The notes under the pieces were generated by a model. It searched no databases, was not told the origin of the DNA, and saw only the letters and a list, made by a program, of their open reading frames with translations. Made by a program: the position numbers and the translations under genes. Shown here piece after piece: positions 34,451 through 44,780 of a stretch of 64,000 nucleotides of DNA (its first letter is position 1; each line of letters starts with the position of its first letter). The stretch comes from Microbacterium sp. (GTDB taxonomy: Bacteria > Actinomycetota > Actinomycetes > Actinomycetales > Microbacteriaceae): NCBI RefSeq assembly GCF_031180975.1, contig NZ_JAPSLI010000005.1:124001-188000 (forward strand). Reading direction: 5' to 3'.

Positions 34451-35857
34451 TTGGTGCCCCGCTCCGTGCATTCCGCCGCTCCCTCGTACGCCCCGGCCTG
34501 GCTCGCGGTGCCCGACGACGCGAACGACCTGGTCGCGTCAGTGTGGCCGGCGTCGGCCCACCGCGACGAGGAGGGGCAGATCGTCATCGGCGGCGTCGCC
34601 CTCGGCGAGCTGGCGCGCATCCACGGCACGCCCCTCCTCGTGATCGACGAGGCGGAGGTGTGCACCCGCGCCGCCCGCCTGCGCGACGCGTTCCGTGTCG
34701 CGGCGCACGCCCACGGCACCACCGCCCGGATCTACTACGCGGGCAAGGCGCTGCTGAACACGGCGATCGTGCGTTGGGTGCTCGACGAGGGCCTCAACAT
34801 CGACGTCTGCACCGGCGGCGAGCTGGAGGTGGCGCTGGCCGGCGGGGCGGATGCCGGCAGCATCGGCTTCCACGGCAACAACAAGTCCGCGGCGGAGCTG
34901 GAGCGCGCCGTCGACGCCGGTGTCGGCACGATCATCGTCGACAGCGAGATCGAGATCGAGCGGCTCGCGGCGATCACCGCGCGCGTCGGCCGCACGCAGC
35001 GGGTGCTGCTGCGGGTCAACAGCGGCGTGCACGCTGAGACGCACGACTTCCTCGCCACCGCCCACGAGGACCAGAAGTTCGGCTTCCCGCTCGTCGATGC
35101 GGCCGCCGCGGTCGCCCGCATCCGCGCCGTGCCGGGTCTGGAGTTCGCGGGGCTGCACTGCCACATCGGATCCCAGATCTTCGGCGTCGCCGGGTTCCGG
35201 GAATCCGCGGCGCGTGTGCTCGACCTGCACGAGCAGCTGCTCGAGGGCGGTGACGTCCCGCAGCTGAACCTGGGCGGCGGCTTCGGCATCGCCTACACCC
35301 GGGTCGACGACCCCACCCCGATCGAGGAGCTCGCGGAGGGCATCATCGCCGCCGTCGCGGAGGGGTGCGCCGCTCGCGGCATCCCCGTGCCGGCGCTGTC
35401 GTTCGAACCCGGTCGTGCCATCGTCGGCAACGCAGGTGTGACCGTGTACGAGGTCGGGACGATCAAAGACGTCGCGCTCGAGGCCGGCATCCGCCGCTAC
35501 GTGAGCGTGGACGGCGGGATGAGCGACAACGCTCGCACCGCCCTGTACGGCGCGGCGTACTCCGCCCGGCTGGCGTCGCGCACCGGCGCCGACGAGCCGG
35601 TGCTGGCGCGCGTGGTCGGCAAGCACTGCGAATCGGGCGACATCGTCGTCGACCATGAGTACCTCCCGGGCGACGTGACGCCCGGCGACCTGCTGGCCGT
35701 CCCTGCGACCGGCGCGTACTGCGCGCCGCTGTCCAGCAACTACAACCACGTCCCGCGTCCGCCGCTGGTGGCCGTCGCCGACGGCGCCGCCCGCGTCATC
35801 GTGCGGGGCGAGACGATCGCCGATCTGCTGGCGCGCGACGCCGGGTTCGAGCGGTGA
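34451..35857 (+). CDS. lysA: Diaminopimelate decarboxylase
   Basis: A 468-residue PLP enzyme that makes lysine from meso-diaminopimelate. YYAGKALLN holds the PLP lysine (about K99). HCHIGSQI, LNLGGGFGIAYT, EPGRAIVGNAG and CESGD are the family's active-site motifs. The start is uncertain: TTG 34451, GTG 34454 or GTG 34466 all lack a good ribosome site; YAPAWLAVPDDANDL is the conserved beginning. It lies upstream of hom, with an intervening hairpin. Confidence 0.95.
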   Translation: MVPRSVHSAAPSYAPAWLAVPDDANDLVASVWPASAHRDEEGQIVIGGVALGELARIHGTPLLVIDEAEVCTRAARLRDAFRVAAHAHGTTARIYYAGKALLNTAIVRWVLDEGLNIDVCTGGELEVALAGGADAGSIGFHGNNKSAAELERAVDAGVGTIIVDSEIEIERLAAITARVGRTQRVLLRVNSGVHAETHDFLATAHEDQKFGFPLVDAAAAVARIRAVPGLEFAGLHCHIGSQIFGVAGFRESAARVLDLHEQLLEGGDVPQLNLGGGFGIAYTRVDDPTPIEELAEGIIAAVAEGCAARGIPVPALSFEPGRAIVGNAGVTVYEVGTIKDVALEAGIRRYVSVDGGMSDNARTALYGAAYSARLASRTGADEPVLARVVGKHCESGDIVVDHEYLPGDVTPGDLLAVPATGAYCAPLSSNYNHVPRPPLVAVADGAARVIVRGETIADLLARDAGFER

Positions 35858-35860
35858 CGC

Positions 35861-35902
35861 GGGGCCGGCAGGCGGGAGGCGCGAGCGCGCCCTCCCGGCC
35901 CC
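35861..35902 (+). terminator. GC-rich hairpin between lysA and hom
   Basis: GGGGCC (35861-35866) pairs with GGCCCC (35897-35902) and inside it GGGAGGCGCG pairs with CGCGCCCTCCC with one bulge. It could terminate or attenuate lysA transcripts before hom. No T-run follows. Confidence 0.5.
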
Positions 35903-35932
35903 ACGACACGACCGACATGCTGAGGAGTGCAG

Positions 35933-37237
35933 ATGACTGACTACCGACGACTTCGCGTGGCGCTGCTGGGGGCGGGGGCGGTGGGATCGCAGGTGGCATC
36001 CCTGCTGCTGCGCCACGGCGACGAGCTCGCGGACCGGGCCGGCGCCCGCCTGGAGCTCGCCGGCATCGCGGTGCGCGACGTCGACGCCCCGCGTGATGTC
36101 GAGCTGCCCCGCGAGCTCTTCACCACCGACGCGGAGACCCTGATCACCGGCGCCGACATCGTGATCGAGCTGATGGGCGGCATCGAGCCGGCGCGCTCGC
36201 ACATCCTGCTGGGGCTGGGCTCCGGCGCCGACGTGGTCACCGCGAACAAGGCGCTGCTGGCGACGCACGGCCCCGAGGTGTTCGAGGCCGCCGACCGGGT
36301 GGGCGCGTCGGTGTACTACGAGGCGGCCGCCGCCGGTGCGATCCCGATCATCCGTCCGCTGCGCGACTCGCTCGCCGGCGACCGCGTGGTGCGCATCATG
36401 GGCATCGTCAACGGCACCACGAACTACATCCTGGACCGGATGGACAGCGAGGGCGCCGACTTCGCCGACGTCCTCGCCGACGCGCAGCGACTCGGCTACG
36501 CCGAAGCCGACCCGACCGCCGACGTGGAGGGCTACGACGCCGCGCAGAAGGCCGCGATCCTCGCCAGCCTCGCGTTCCACACCGCGGTCCCGCTGGACGC
36601 CGTCCACCGCGAGGGGATCACCTCCATCACCGCCGACATGATCGAGGAGGCCCGCGAGGCCGGCTTCGTCATCAAGCTGCTGGCCGTGTGCGAGCGCATC
36701 GGCGTCGACGGCGGCGAGTCCATCTCGGTGCGCGTGTACCCCGCGCTGATCCCGCGCACGCACCCGCTGGCGTCGGTGCACGGTGCGAACAACGCCGTGT
36801 TCGTCGAGGCCGAGGCCGCCGGGTCGCTGATGTTCTACGGCGCGGGCGCGGGCGGCGTGCAGACCGCGTCCGCGGTGCTCGGCGACGTCGTCTCCGCCGC
36901 CCGCCGCCACATCGCCGGCGGGGTCGGCGTCGGCGAGTCCACCCGCGCCAACCTCCCGGTGGTGTCCATCGGACACGTCACCACCCGGTACCAGATCACG
37001 CTCGAGGTCGACGACGAGCCGGGAGTGCTCGCCACCATCGCCGGCATCCTGAGCGAAGGAGGCGTGTCGGTCGCGACCCTGGTGCAGACCGTGGAGGGCG
37101 AGGACGGCGACACCGCACGCCTCATCGTGGGCACGCACCGCGCCGCGGACAGCGCGCTGAGCGCCACCGTCGAGCGGCTCGCCGAGAGCGACGTCGTCGA
37201 GCGGGTCCTGTCGGTGCTGCGCGTCGAGGGGGAATGA
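35933..37237 (+). CDS. hom: Homoserine dehydrogenase
   Basis: A 434-residue enzyme reducing aspartate semialdehyde to homoserine. LLGAGAVGSQVASLLL is the nucleotide-binding loop, and TANKALLATHGPEV and GIVNGTTNYILDRM are catalytic-domain motifs. A C-terminal ACT domain (about residue 355 onwards, ITLEVDDEPGVLATIAGIL) suggests feedback control by threonine. GAGGAG lies seven bases before the ATG. thrB overlaps its end by four bases. Confidence 0.97.
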   Translation: MTDYRRLRVALLGAGAVGSQVASLLLRHGDELADRAGARLELAGIAVRDVDAPRDVELPRELFTTDAETLITGADIVIELMGGIEPARSHILLGLGSGADVVTANKALLATHGPEVFEAADRVGASVYYEAAAAGAIPIIRPLRDSLAGDRVVRIMGIVNGTTNYILDRMDSEGADFADVLADAQRLGYAEADPTADVEGYDAAQKAAILASLAFHTAVPLDAVHREGITSITADMIEEAREAGFVIKLLAVCERIGVDGGESISVRVYPALIPRTHPLASVHGANNAVFVEAEAAGSLMFYGAGAGGVQTASAVLGDVVSAARRHIAGGVGVGESTRANLPVVSIGHVTTRYQITLEVDDEPGVLATIAGILSEGGVSVATLVQTVEGEDGDTARLIVGTHRAADSALSATVERLAESDVVERVLSVLRVEGE

Positions 37238-38229
37238 GAGTGGGAGTCACCGTCGTCCCCGCCGAGATGGCGCCGGCGTCCGTCGAGGCGCGCACCGTCG
37301 AGGACGCGCTGCGCACCGTGACCGTCACCGTTCCGGCCACCAGCGCCAACCTCGGCCCCGGGTTCGACACCCTCGGGCTGGCGCTGAGCATCTACGACTC
37401 GCTGACCGTGTCCTCCTTCGACGACGACCGCCTCGAGATCGAGGTCACCGGCTCCGGGGCGGAGGAGATCCCGCGCGACGCCGGCAACCTGGTCGTCCGC
37501 TCCATCGCGCACGTGTACGCCGACGCCGGGCGGCGGATGCCGGGCCTGCGCATCCACGCCGAGAACGGCGTCCCGCACGGCCGCGGGCTCGGCTCGTCGG
37601 GCGCCGCGGTGACCGCCGGGGTCCTGATTGCGAAGGGTCTGCTCGCCGGCGACGTGGACCTCGACGACGACGCGCTGCTGCGCCTGGCCACGGAGCTGGA
37701 GGGGCACCCCGACAACGTCGCACCCGCACTGTTCGGCGGGCTCACCATCGCCTGGACGGGGGAGCGCGGCCCGCAGCACAAGAAGCTGCTGGTGCACCGC
37801 GGTGTCGCGCCGCTGGTGTTCGTCCCCGGCTTCACGATGTCGACGTCCCTGGCGCGCTCGCTGCAGCCCCATCAGGTGCCGCGTGAGGACGCCGTGTTCA
37901 ACGTGTCGCGCTCCGCGCTGCTCGTCGCTGCGCTCACCCAGAGCCCGGAGCTGCTGCTGGACGCCACCGACGACCGTCTGCACCAGGACTACCGAGGCGC
38001 GGCCATGCCGGAGACGCTGCGGCTGGTGCAGGAGCTGCGCGCCGCCGGGTTCGCCGCTGTCGTCTCCGGCGCCGGGCCAAGCGTGCTGGTCCTGGCGGAC
38101 GGTCCCGCCGCACGACAGGCGGCGGTGGAGGTGGCGGACGCCGTCACGGACACACCGTGGGAGGCGCACATGCTCGCCGTCGACGTGTTGGGTGGTACAG
38201 TAAGGGATCGAGCGGAGGGCTCCACGTAA
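37234..38229 (+). CDS. thrB: Homoserine kinase
   Basis: A 331-residue GHMP kinase that phosphorylates homoserine for threonine synthesis. VPATSANLGPGFDTLGLAL and the ATP loop PHGRGLGSSGAAV are intact, as are GHPDNVAPALFGG and VSGAGPSVL. The N-terminus has about 28 extra residues before VTVTVPATSANLG. ATG 37234 overlaps the hom stop; GTG 37240 is also possible. thrC, usually between hom and thrB in actinobacteria, is absent here and must be elsewhere if present. The rho promoter lies in its last 40 bases. Confidence 0.95.
   Translation: MRVGVTVVPAEMAPASVEARTVEDALRTVTVTVPATSANLGPGFDTLGLALSIYDSLTVSSFDDDRLEIEVTGSGAEEIPRDAGNLVVRSIAHVYADAGRRMPGLRIHAENGVPHGRGLGSSGAAVTAGVLIAKGLLAGDVDLDDDALLRLATELEGHPDNVAPALFGGLTIAWTGERGPQHKKLLVHRGVAPLVFVPGFTMSTSLARSLQPHQVPREDAVFNVSRSALLVAALTQSPELLLDATDDRLHQDYRGAAMPETLRLVQELRAAGFAAVVSGAGPSVLVLADGPAARQAAVEVADAVTDTPWEAHMLAVDVLGGTVRDRAEGST
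38193..38201 (+). promoter_or_regulatory. Extended -10 promoter for rho
   Basis: TGGTACAGT combines a TG extension (38193-38194) with TACAGT (38196-38201), inside the end of thrB. It implies a leader of about 185 nt before rho. No good -35 is seen. Confidence 0.5.
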
Positions 38230-38392
38230 CTTCGTGAATCTCGCCCCGTCGCACTTCTGCGAAATCCGCACGCGATCCCCAGAACTTCCGTGGTGCTGGC
38301 CGTCAGGCGCTCGGCGCCCGCGCGTGTGATGCGCGCAGCATCTGCTGCACGTTTCCGGATTGCTCGTTCCCACGACATATGAGGGAGTACTC

Positions 38393-40393
38393 GTGGAGAA
38401 TTTCTCCGAGACCCAGAACGACACCCCTGCCGCCGCTGAGGCCGCAGCCCCCGAGGCCGTCGCCGTCGCGCCGGCCCGCAAGCGCGCCCCGCGCCGTGCG
38501 ACGTCGGCGTCCACCGCTGCCGCGACCGAGAGCGCTGCCGCGCCCGTGAACGACGCTCCTGCCGCGGCAGGCGACGCACCCGCGGCCGAGTCCGCGAGCG
38601 GCGCCGAGGACGCGCCGAAGGCGAAGACGCCGCGCCGCACGCGCGCCAAGAAGGCGGAAGCCGAGGGCGCCGAGTCCGCGCCCGCCGCCGGCGACACCGC
38701 CGGCGCCGACGCCGCCACCGGGGCGGAGCCGGCCAAGAAGCCCGCCCGCAAGCGCGCCTCCCGCGCCGCGGCATCCGACACCGAGCCGGCATCGGCGCCC
38801 GCCGACGCCGGTGCCGAGTCCGGCGCCGACGACACCGCCGCGGAGCCGGCCAAGCGCCCCGCGCGCGGCCGCCGCGCCAAGTCGGGCGACGCCGCGCCCG
38901 AGGCGGACAACGCCGGCGACGCCCAGAGCGCCCCCGCGCCCCAGGAGCAGCAGGCTCCGGCATCCGAGCGCTCCGATGCCGGCCAGGACGGCGAGTCCGG
39001 CGAGGGCGAGGGCACCGGCCGGGGACGAGGCCGCAACCGCAGCCGCAGCCGCGGCCGCGGCAAGGACGGCAACGGTCAGAGCGGCGGCAACGGCGCAGGC
39101 CAGGACACCGCACCGGTCGAAGAGGAGCAGAGCTCGGGCCGCACCCGCCAGCGCAACAAGCGCCGCGGTGGAGGCAACCTCACCGCCGACGAATTCGAGA
39201 CCGAGATCGGCGAGGACGACGTCCTCATCCCGATCGCCGGCATCCTCGACGTGCTCGACAACTACGCGTTCGTGCGCACCACCGGCTACCTCGCCAGTGC
39301 AAGCGACGTGTACGTGTCGCTCGGGCAGGTGAAAAAGTACAACCTGCGCAAGGGCGACGCCATCGTCGGCGCCATCAAGCAGCCCCGCGAGGGCGAGCAG
39401 CAGGGCCGGCAGAAGTACAACGCGCTGGTCAAGGTCGACTCGATCAACGGCCTGTCGCCGGAGGACGCGGGCACCCGCGTCGAGTTCGGCAAGCTGACCC
39501 CGCTGTACCCGCAGGAGCGCCTGCGCCTGGAGACCGCGCCGGAGAAGCTCACGCAGCGCATCATCGACCTGGTCGCCCCGATCGGGAAGGGCCAGCGCGG
39601 CCTGATCGTCGCGCCGCCGAAGGCGGGCAAGACGATCGTGCTGCAGCAGATCGCGAACGCGATCGCGCAGAACAACCCCGAGGTGCACCTCATGGTCGTG
39701 CTCGTCGACGAGCGCCCCGAAGAGGTCACCGACATGCAGCGCTCGGTGAAGGGCGAGGTCATCGCCTCCACCTTCGACCGTCCTGCCGAGGACCACACCA
39801 CGGTCGCCGAGCTCGCCATCGAGCGCGCCAAGCGACTGGTCGAGCTGGGCCGCGACGTGGTCGTGCTGCTCGACTCGATCACGCGCCTCGGCCGTGCGTA
39901 CAACATCTCGGCCCCGGCATCCGGCCGCGTGCTCACCGGCGGCGTCGACGCGTCGGCGCTGTACCCGCCGAAGCGCTTCTTCGGCGCGGCGCGCAACATC
40001 GAGAACGGCGGGTCGCTGACCATCCTCGCCACCGCGCTCGTCGAGACCGGCTCCAAGATGGACGAGGTCATCTTCGAGGAGTTCAAGGGCACCGGCAACA
40101 GCGAGCTTCGGCTGTCGCGCCAGCTGGCCGACAAGCGGATCTTCCCTGCGGTCGACGTGAACGCGTCGAGCACCCGCCGCGAGGAGATGCTGCTGTCGCC
40201 GGACGAGGTCAAGATCACCTGGAAGCTGCGTCGTGCGCTCGCGGGACTCGATCCGCAGCAGGCGCTGGAGGTCGTGCTCGGCAAGCTGAAGGAGACCGGC
40301 TCTAACGTCGAGTTCCTGTTCCAGATGCAGAAGTCGATCCCGGCGCCGCCGACGGCAGGCGCCGGCCACGGTCACGAGAACAACATCCGCTGA
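38393..40393 (+). CDS. rho: Transcription termination factor Rho with long low-complexity N-terminus
   Basis: A 666-residue hexameric RNA helicase. Residues 1 to about 260 are Ala/Pro/Arg/Lys-rich and then Gly/Arg-rich (GRGRNRSRSRGRGK). I do not see the usual N-terminal helical domain. The RNA-binding cold-shock-like domain starts near NLTADEFETEIGEDDVLIPI. Walker A is APPKAGKTIVL, Walker B VVLLDSITRLGRAYN, and the C-terminal helicase region is complete. GTG 38393 is chosen for GAGGGAG five bases upstream. Confidence 0.95.
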   Translation: MENFSETQNDTPAAAEAAAPEAVAVAPARKRAPRRATSASTAAATESAAAPVNDAPAAAGDAPAAESASGAEDAPKAKTPRRTRAKKAEAEGAESAPAAGDTAGADAATGAEPAKKPARKRASRAAASDTEPASAPADAGAESGADDTAAEPAKRPARGRRAKSGDAAPEADNAGDAQSAPAPQEQQAPASERSDAGQDGESGEGEGTGRGRGRNRSRSRGRGKDGNGQSGGNGAGQDTAPVEEEQSSGRTRQRNKRRGGGNLTADEFETEIGEDDVLIPIAGILDVLDNYAFVRTTGYLASASDVYVSLGQVKKYNLRKGDAIVGAIKQPREGEQQGRQKYNALVKVDSINGLSPEDAGTRVEFGKLTPLYPQERLRLETAPEKLTQRIIDLVAPIGKGQRGLIVAPPKAGKTIVLQQIANAIAQNNPEVHLMVVLVDERPEEVTDMQRSVKGEVIASTFDRPAEDHTTVAELAIERAKRLVELGRDVVVLLDSITRLGRAYNISAPASGRVLTGGVDASALYPPKRFFGAARNIENGGSLTILATALVETGSKMDEVIFEEFKGTGNSELRLSRQLADKRIFPAVDVNASSTRREEMLLSPDEVKITWKLRRALAGLDPQQALEVVLGKLKETGSNVEFLFQMQKSIPAPPTAGAGHGHENNIR

Positions 40394-40399
40394 CCTTCC

Positions 40400-41473
<1,074 letters not shown>

Positions 41474-41498
41474 CCGATCAGGGCTCGGCGCGTCAACG

Positions 41499-42080
41499 TC
41501 AGATCACGTACTCCACGGCGGTGAGCATCGCGCGCGAGTCGTCCGCCGCCGTGCGCGGCCGCGGCTTCGCAGGGATGCCGACCAGGATGCTGTCCGCCGG
41601 AGCGTCCTTCGTGACGACCGCGTTCGCACCCACCACCGATCGGGCCCCGATCCGCACCGGGCCGAGGATCTTCGCCCCCGACCCCACCACGACGCCGTCC
41701 TCGAGGGTGGGGTGCCGCTTGCCGTGATCGCGCGTACGGCCGCCCAGCGTGACGGAGTGGTAGAGCATGACGTCGTCGCCGAGCTCGGCGGTCTCGCCGA
41801 TGACCACGCCCATCCCGTGATCGATGAAGAACCGGCGCCCGATCCGCGCGCCCGGATGGATCTCGATGCCGGTCAGCCAGCGGGTCAGCTGCGACCCCGC
41901 ACGCGCCACGAGCCGCAGACCCCGCCGCCACAGCGCGTGCCAGACGCGATGCGCCCAGATGGCGTGCAGACCGGGGTACAGCAGCGCCACTTCGACGCGC
42001 GAGCGGGCGGCCGGGTCGCGGCGACGGGCCGCGTCGACGTCCTCGCGGAGCCGGACGAGCAGGGCGGACGGGCTGAGCAA
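41499..42080 (-). CDS. cysE: Serine O-acetyltransferase
   Basis: A 193-residue hexapeptide-repeat transferase that makes O-acetylserine for cysteine synthesis. [44 protein letters not shown] is the left-handed beta-helix core with the catalytic His-Gly segment. It is of the short type common in actinobacteria. The start is uncertain: TTG 42080, six bases after the cysK stop, is the only usual start codon in reach. Confidence 0.93.
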   Translation of the reverse strand: MLSPSALLVRLREDVDAARRRDPAARSRVEVALLYPGLHAIWAHRVWHALWRRGLRLVARAGSQLTRWLTGIEIHPGARIGRRFFIDHGMGVVIGETAELGDDVMLYHSVTLGGRTRDHGKRHPTLEDGVVVGSGAKILGPVRIGARSVVGANAVVTKDAPADSILVGIPAKPRPRTAADDSRAMLTAVEYVI

Positions 42081-42085
42081 GCGGA

Positions 42086-43024
42086 TCAGTCCTCGCGCAG
42101 GTCCTCGAACAGCGCCGTGGAGATGTAGCGCTCACCGGTGTCCGGCACGACCACGACGATCGTCTTGCCGGCGTTCTCGGGTCGCGCGGCGACCTGCAGC
42201 GCCGCCCACACGGCCGCGCCGGAGGACATGCCGACCAGCAGGCCCTCGCCGGCGGCCAGGTCACGAGCCACGCGGATCGCGTCGTCGAACTCGACCGGGA
42301 TCACCTCGTCGAGCACGTCGCGGTCGAGCACCTCCGGCACGAAGTTCGGGCCGATGCCCTGGATCTTGTGGGGACCCGGCCGCCCCTCGGTCAGCACTGG
42401 GGAGTCCTTCGGCTCCACCGCGATCACCTGCACGCCGGGCTTGGCCTCCTTCAGCGCCTGCCCCGTGCCGGTGACGGTGCCGCCTGTGCCGACGCCGGCG
42501 ACCAGGATGTCGACGTTCCCGTCGGTGTCTCGGAGGATCTCCTGCGCCGTGGTCTCGCGGTGGATACGCGGGTTCGCCTCGTTCTCGAACTGGCGCACCC
42601 ATACCGCGCCCGGGGTCTCGTCGATCACCCGCTGCAGCTCCTCGATCGCGCCGCTCATGCCCTTGGTGGGGTCGGTGAGCACGATCTCCGCGCCGAACGC
42701 CTTCAGCAGCACGCGGCGCTCCTTCGACATCGACGCCGGCATCGTCAGGATGACGCGGTAGCCGCGCGCGGCGCCGACCATCGCGAGCGCGATGCCGGTG
42801 TTGCCGCTGGTGGACTCCACGATCGTCCCGCCCGGCTTCAGGGCGCCCGCCGCCTCCGCGGCATCCACCATCGCGATACCGATGCGGTCCTTGACGCTGG
42901 AGGCGGGGTTGTAGAACTCGAGCTTGGCGAGCACGGTCGCACCGAGACCCTCGGTGACGCGGTTCAGACGGACCAGGGGGGTGTTCCCGAACGCGCGGGT
43001 GATGTCGGAGTGGACGGCGGCCAT
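42086..43024 (-). CDS. cysK: Cysteine synthase A
   Basis: A 312-residue PLP enzyme that joins O-acetylserine and sulfide. The PLP lysine is in [25 protein letters not shown] is the substrate loop, and [13 protein letters not shown] the phosphate-binding loop. The C-terminus ending in an acidic EDLRED replaces the usual ile-ending tail that docks CysE. GGAAAGG lies seven bases before the ATG. The gene pair with cysE sits on the opposite strand between prfA and prmC. Confidence 0.96.
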   Translation of the reverse strand: MAAVHSDITRAFGNTPLVRLNRVTEGLGATVLAKLEFYNPASSVKDRIGIAMVDAAEAAGALKPGGTIVESTSGNTGIALAMVGAARGYRVILTMPASMSKERRVLLKAFGAEIVLTDPTKGMSGAIEELQRVIDETPGAVWVRQFENEANPRIHRETTAQEILRDTDGNVDILVAGVGTGGTVTGTGQALKEAKPGVQVIAVEPKDSPVLTEGRPGPHKIQGIGPNFVPEVLDRDVLDEVIPVEFDDAIRVARDLAAGEGLLVGMSSGAAVWAALQVAARPENAGKTIVVVVPDTGERYISTALFEDLRED

Positions 43025-43091
43025 TGACGGACCTTTCCTCGGCGGACGATGCGCGCCCAGCCTACTTCGCAGCGCATCGCGCGCCGCCATT

Positions 43092-43111
43092 GTGTCGTCA
43101 TGAGGCGACAC
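43092..43111. promoter_or_regulatory. Inverted repeat between cysK and prmC
   Basis: GTGTCG (43092-43097) and CGACAC (43106-43111) flank eight bases, in the 112-bp divergent gap. It could be an operator for cysK, whose minus-strand start is 68 bp away. There is no matching known consensus. Confidence 0.35.
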
Positions 43112-43136
43112 CCGTCGCTGCGCCTACGCTGAGAGG

Positions 43137-43994
43137 ATGCCAGACACGATCCGCGCCCAGTTGGGCGCCGCCGCACAGCGCCTGGCCGATGCCGGTGTCC
43201 CCGATCCCGTGGTCGACGCGGAGCTGCTGCTGGGTCATGTGCTCGGCCGCAGCCGGGGCGAGGTGCAGGCGGCTGTGGTGCGCGGTGACGCCCTCAGCGC
43301 CGAGGAGCGGAGCGCGTTCGATGCGCTGGTGCGCCGCAGGGCTGAGCGCGTGCCACTGCAGCACCTCACCGGCTCCGCGGCGTTCCGGCACGTGCAGCTG
43401 CAGGTCGGCCCAGGGGTGTTCGTCCCTCGCCCGGAGACCGAGATCGTGGTGCAGTTCGCCATCGACGCCCTGCTGGGCAGCGCCGAGCCGGCGCCGATCG
43501 GGATCGACCTCGGCACCGGCAGCGGCGCCATCGCCCTCGCCATGGCCACCGAGGTGCCACACGCCCGGGTGTTCGCCGTGGAGCTGTCGCCGGACGCACA
43601 CGCCTGGGCGGCGCGGAACACGGCGGGCGTGGAGAACCTCACACTCGTCCTCGGGGATCTCGCCACGGCGTTCGACGACCTGGCCGGCACCGCGGCCGTG
43701 GTGATCTCCAACCCGCCGTACGTCCCGGACGAGGCCGTGCCGCGTGACCCGGAGGTGCGGCTGTTCGACCCCGCCCAGGCGCTGTACGGCGGGCCGGACG
43801 GCCTGGACGTGGTGCGTGTGATCAGTCGCAGGGCGCAGCGACTGCTGCATCCCGGTGGGCTCCTCGTGCTCGAGCACGGCGAGTTGCAGGGCGACGCCAT
43901 CCGCGCCGTCCTTGCCGCCGACGGCTGGCGGGCGCCCGCCACGCACCAGGACCTGACGCGCCGCGACCGCGCGACCACGGCACTGCGCCCCTGA
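43137..43994 (+). CDS. prmC: Peptide chain release factor N5-glutamine methyltransferase
   Basis: A 285-residue SAM enzyme that methylates the GGQ glutamine of release factors. FVPRPETEIVVQF, IDLGTGSGAIALA and the catalytic NPPYVPD are diagnostic. TACGCT (43125-43130) lies six bases before the ATG, suggesting a leaderless start. The gene ends before a clear hairpin. Confidence 0.96.
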   Translation: MPDTIRAQLGAAAQRLADAGVPDPVVDAELLLGHVLGRSRGEVQAAVVRGDALSAEERSAFDALVRRRAERVPLQHLTGSAAFRHVQLQVGPGVFVPRPETEIVVQFAIDALLGSAEPAPIGIDLGTGSGAIALAMATEVPHARVFAVELSPDAHAWAARNTAGVENLTLVLGDLATAFDDLAGTAAVVISNPPYVPDEAVPRDPEVRLFDPAQALYGGPDGLDVVRVISRRAQRLLHPGGLLVLEHGELQGDAIRAVLAADGWRAPATHQDLTRRDRATTALRP

Positions 43995-44000
43995 CCACCT

Positions 44001-44037
44001 GTCGTCTCGGCCCGCCCCCGGGGCGCGCCGAGACGAC
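44001..44037 (+). terminator. Hairpin terminator after prmC
   Basis: A perfect 11-bp inverted repeat (GTCGTCTCGGC at 44001-44011 and its complement at 44027-44037) can be extended by GC pairs within the 15-nt loop. It lies six bases beyond the prmC stop and just before the TAGAAT box of the next gene. Confidence 0.8.
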
Positions 44038-44057
44038 CCCCGTAGAATGGGACCGCC

Positions 44058-44780
44058 ATGTCTTCCGTCTTCGATTGCCGCGACGAGGCCCAGCTCCTCG
44101 CCGGCATGCGCCACGCCCGCCAGGCCATCGCCAGGGGTGAACTCGTCGTGCTGCCCACCGACACCGTGTACGGCGTCGCGGCCGACGCGTTCTCGCCCGC
44201 CGCCGTGCAGCGGCTGCTCGACGCCAAGGGTCGCGGCCGCGACATGCCGCCACCCGTGCTGGTGGCAGGGCAGGACACGCTGGCCGCCCTCGTCGAGGAG
44301 ATCCCGGAGCCGGTCCAGCGGCTCGTCGACCGCTTCTGGCCCGGTGGACTCACCATCGTGCTCCCCGCCCAGCCGTCGCTGTCGTGGGACCTGGGCGAGA
44401 CCCAGGGCACCGTGGCGGTGCGGATGCCGGATCGCCGGATCGCCCTGGAGCTGTTGGCCGAGACCGGGCCGCTGGCGGTGTCCAGCGCCAACCTCACCGG
44501 CCGCGACGCTGCGATCATCGCCGCCGACGCGGAGGCGATGCTGGGCGACAGCGTGGCCGTCTATCTCGAGGAGGGCTACAGCGAGACCGGCATCCCGTCG
44601 ACGATCGTCGACGCGACGTCCCTCGTCGGCTCGGCGGCCGACGAGAAGCCGGTGGTGCGCATCCTCCGTGAGGGGGCGGTGACCAGGGAGCAGCTGGAGG
44701 AGGTCCTCGGCGACCTGCTCGAACCGGCGGAGCAGCCCGGTGACGTCGCCCCCGACGAGGGCGCGGACGGCGCGGAGTGA
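44058..44780 (+). CDS. tsaC: L-threonylcarbamoyladenylate synthase (Sua5/YrdC family)
   Basis: A 240-residue protein that makes the intermediate for the t6A tRNA modification. GELVVLPTDTVYGVAADAF is the family hallmark, with FWPGGLTIVLPA and GPLAVSSANLTG. About 35 acidic residues extend the C-terminus without a Sua5 domain. TAGAAT (44043-44048) lies nine bases upstream of the ATG. Its stop overlaps the next start by four bases, joining it to the transferase. Confidence 0.95.
   Translation: MSSVFDCRDEAQLLAGMRHARQAIARGELVVLPTDTVYGVAADAFSPAAVQRLLDAKGRGRDMPPPVLVAGQDTLAALVEEIPEPVQRLVDRFWPGGLTIVLPAQPSLSWDLGETQGTVAVRMPDRRIALELLAETGPLAVSSANLTGRDAAIIAADAEAMLGDSVAVYLEEGYSETGIPSTIVDATSLVGSAADEKPVVRILREGAVTREQLEEVLGDLLEPAEQPGDVAPDEGADGAE

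Noticed and set aside
34538..37138. Long minus-strand frame across lysA and hom
   Set aside because: Antisense shadow with His/Gly/Arg-rich sequence and no family motif; the plus-strand genes are certain.
37100..37400. Possible remnant of thrC between hom and thrB
   Set aside because: The genes overlap by four bases and no PLP-enzyme fragment is visible in any frame.
36835..39072. 745-codon minus-strand frame with Ala/Ser-rich start
   Set aside because: Mirror of the Ala-rich Rho N-terminus and thrB; no independent support.
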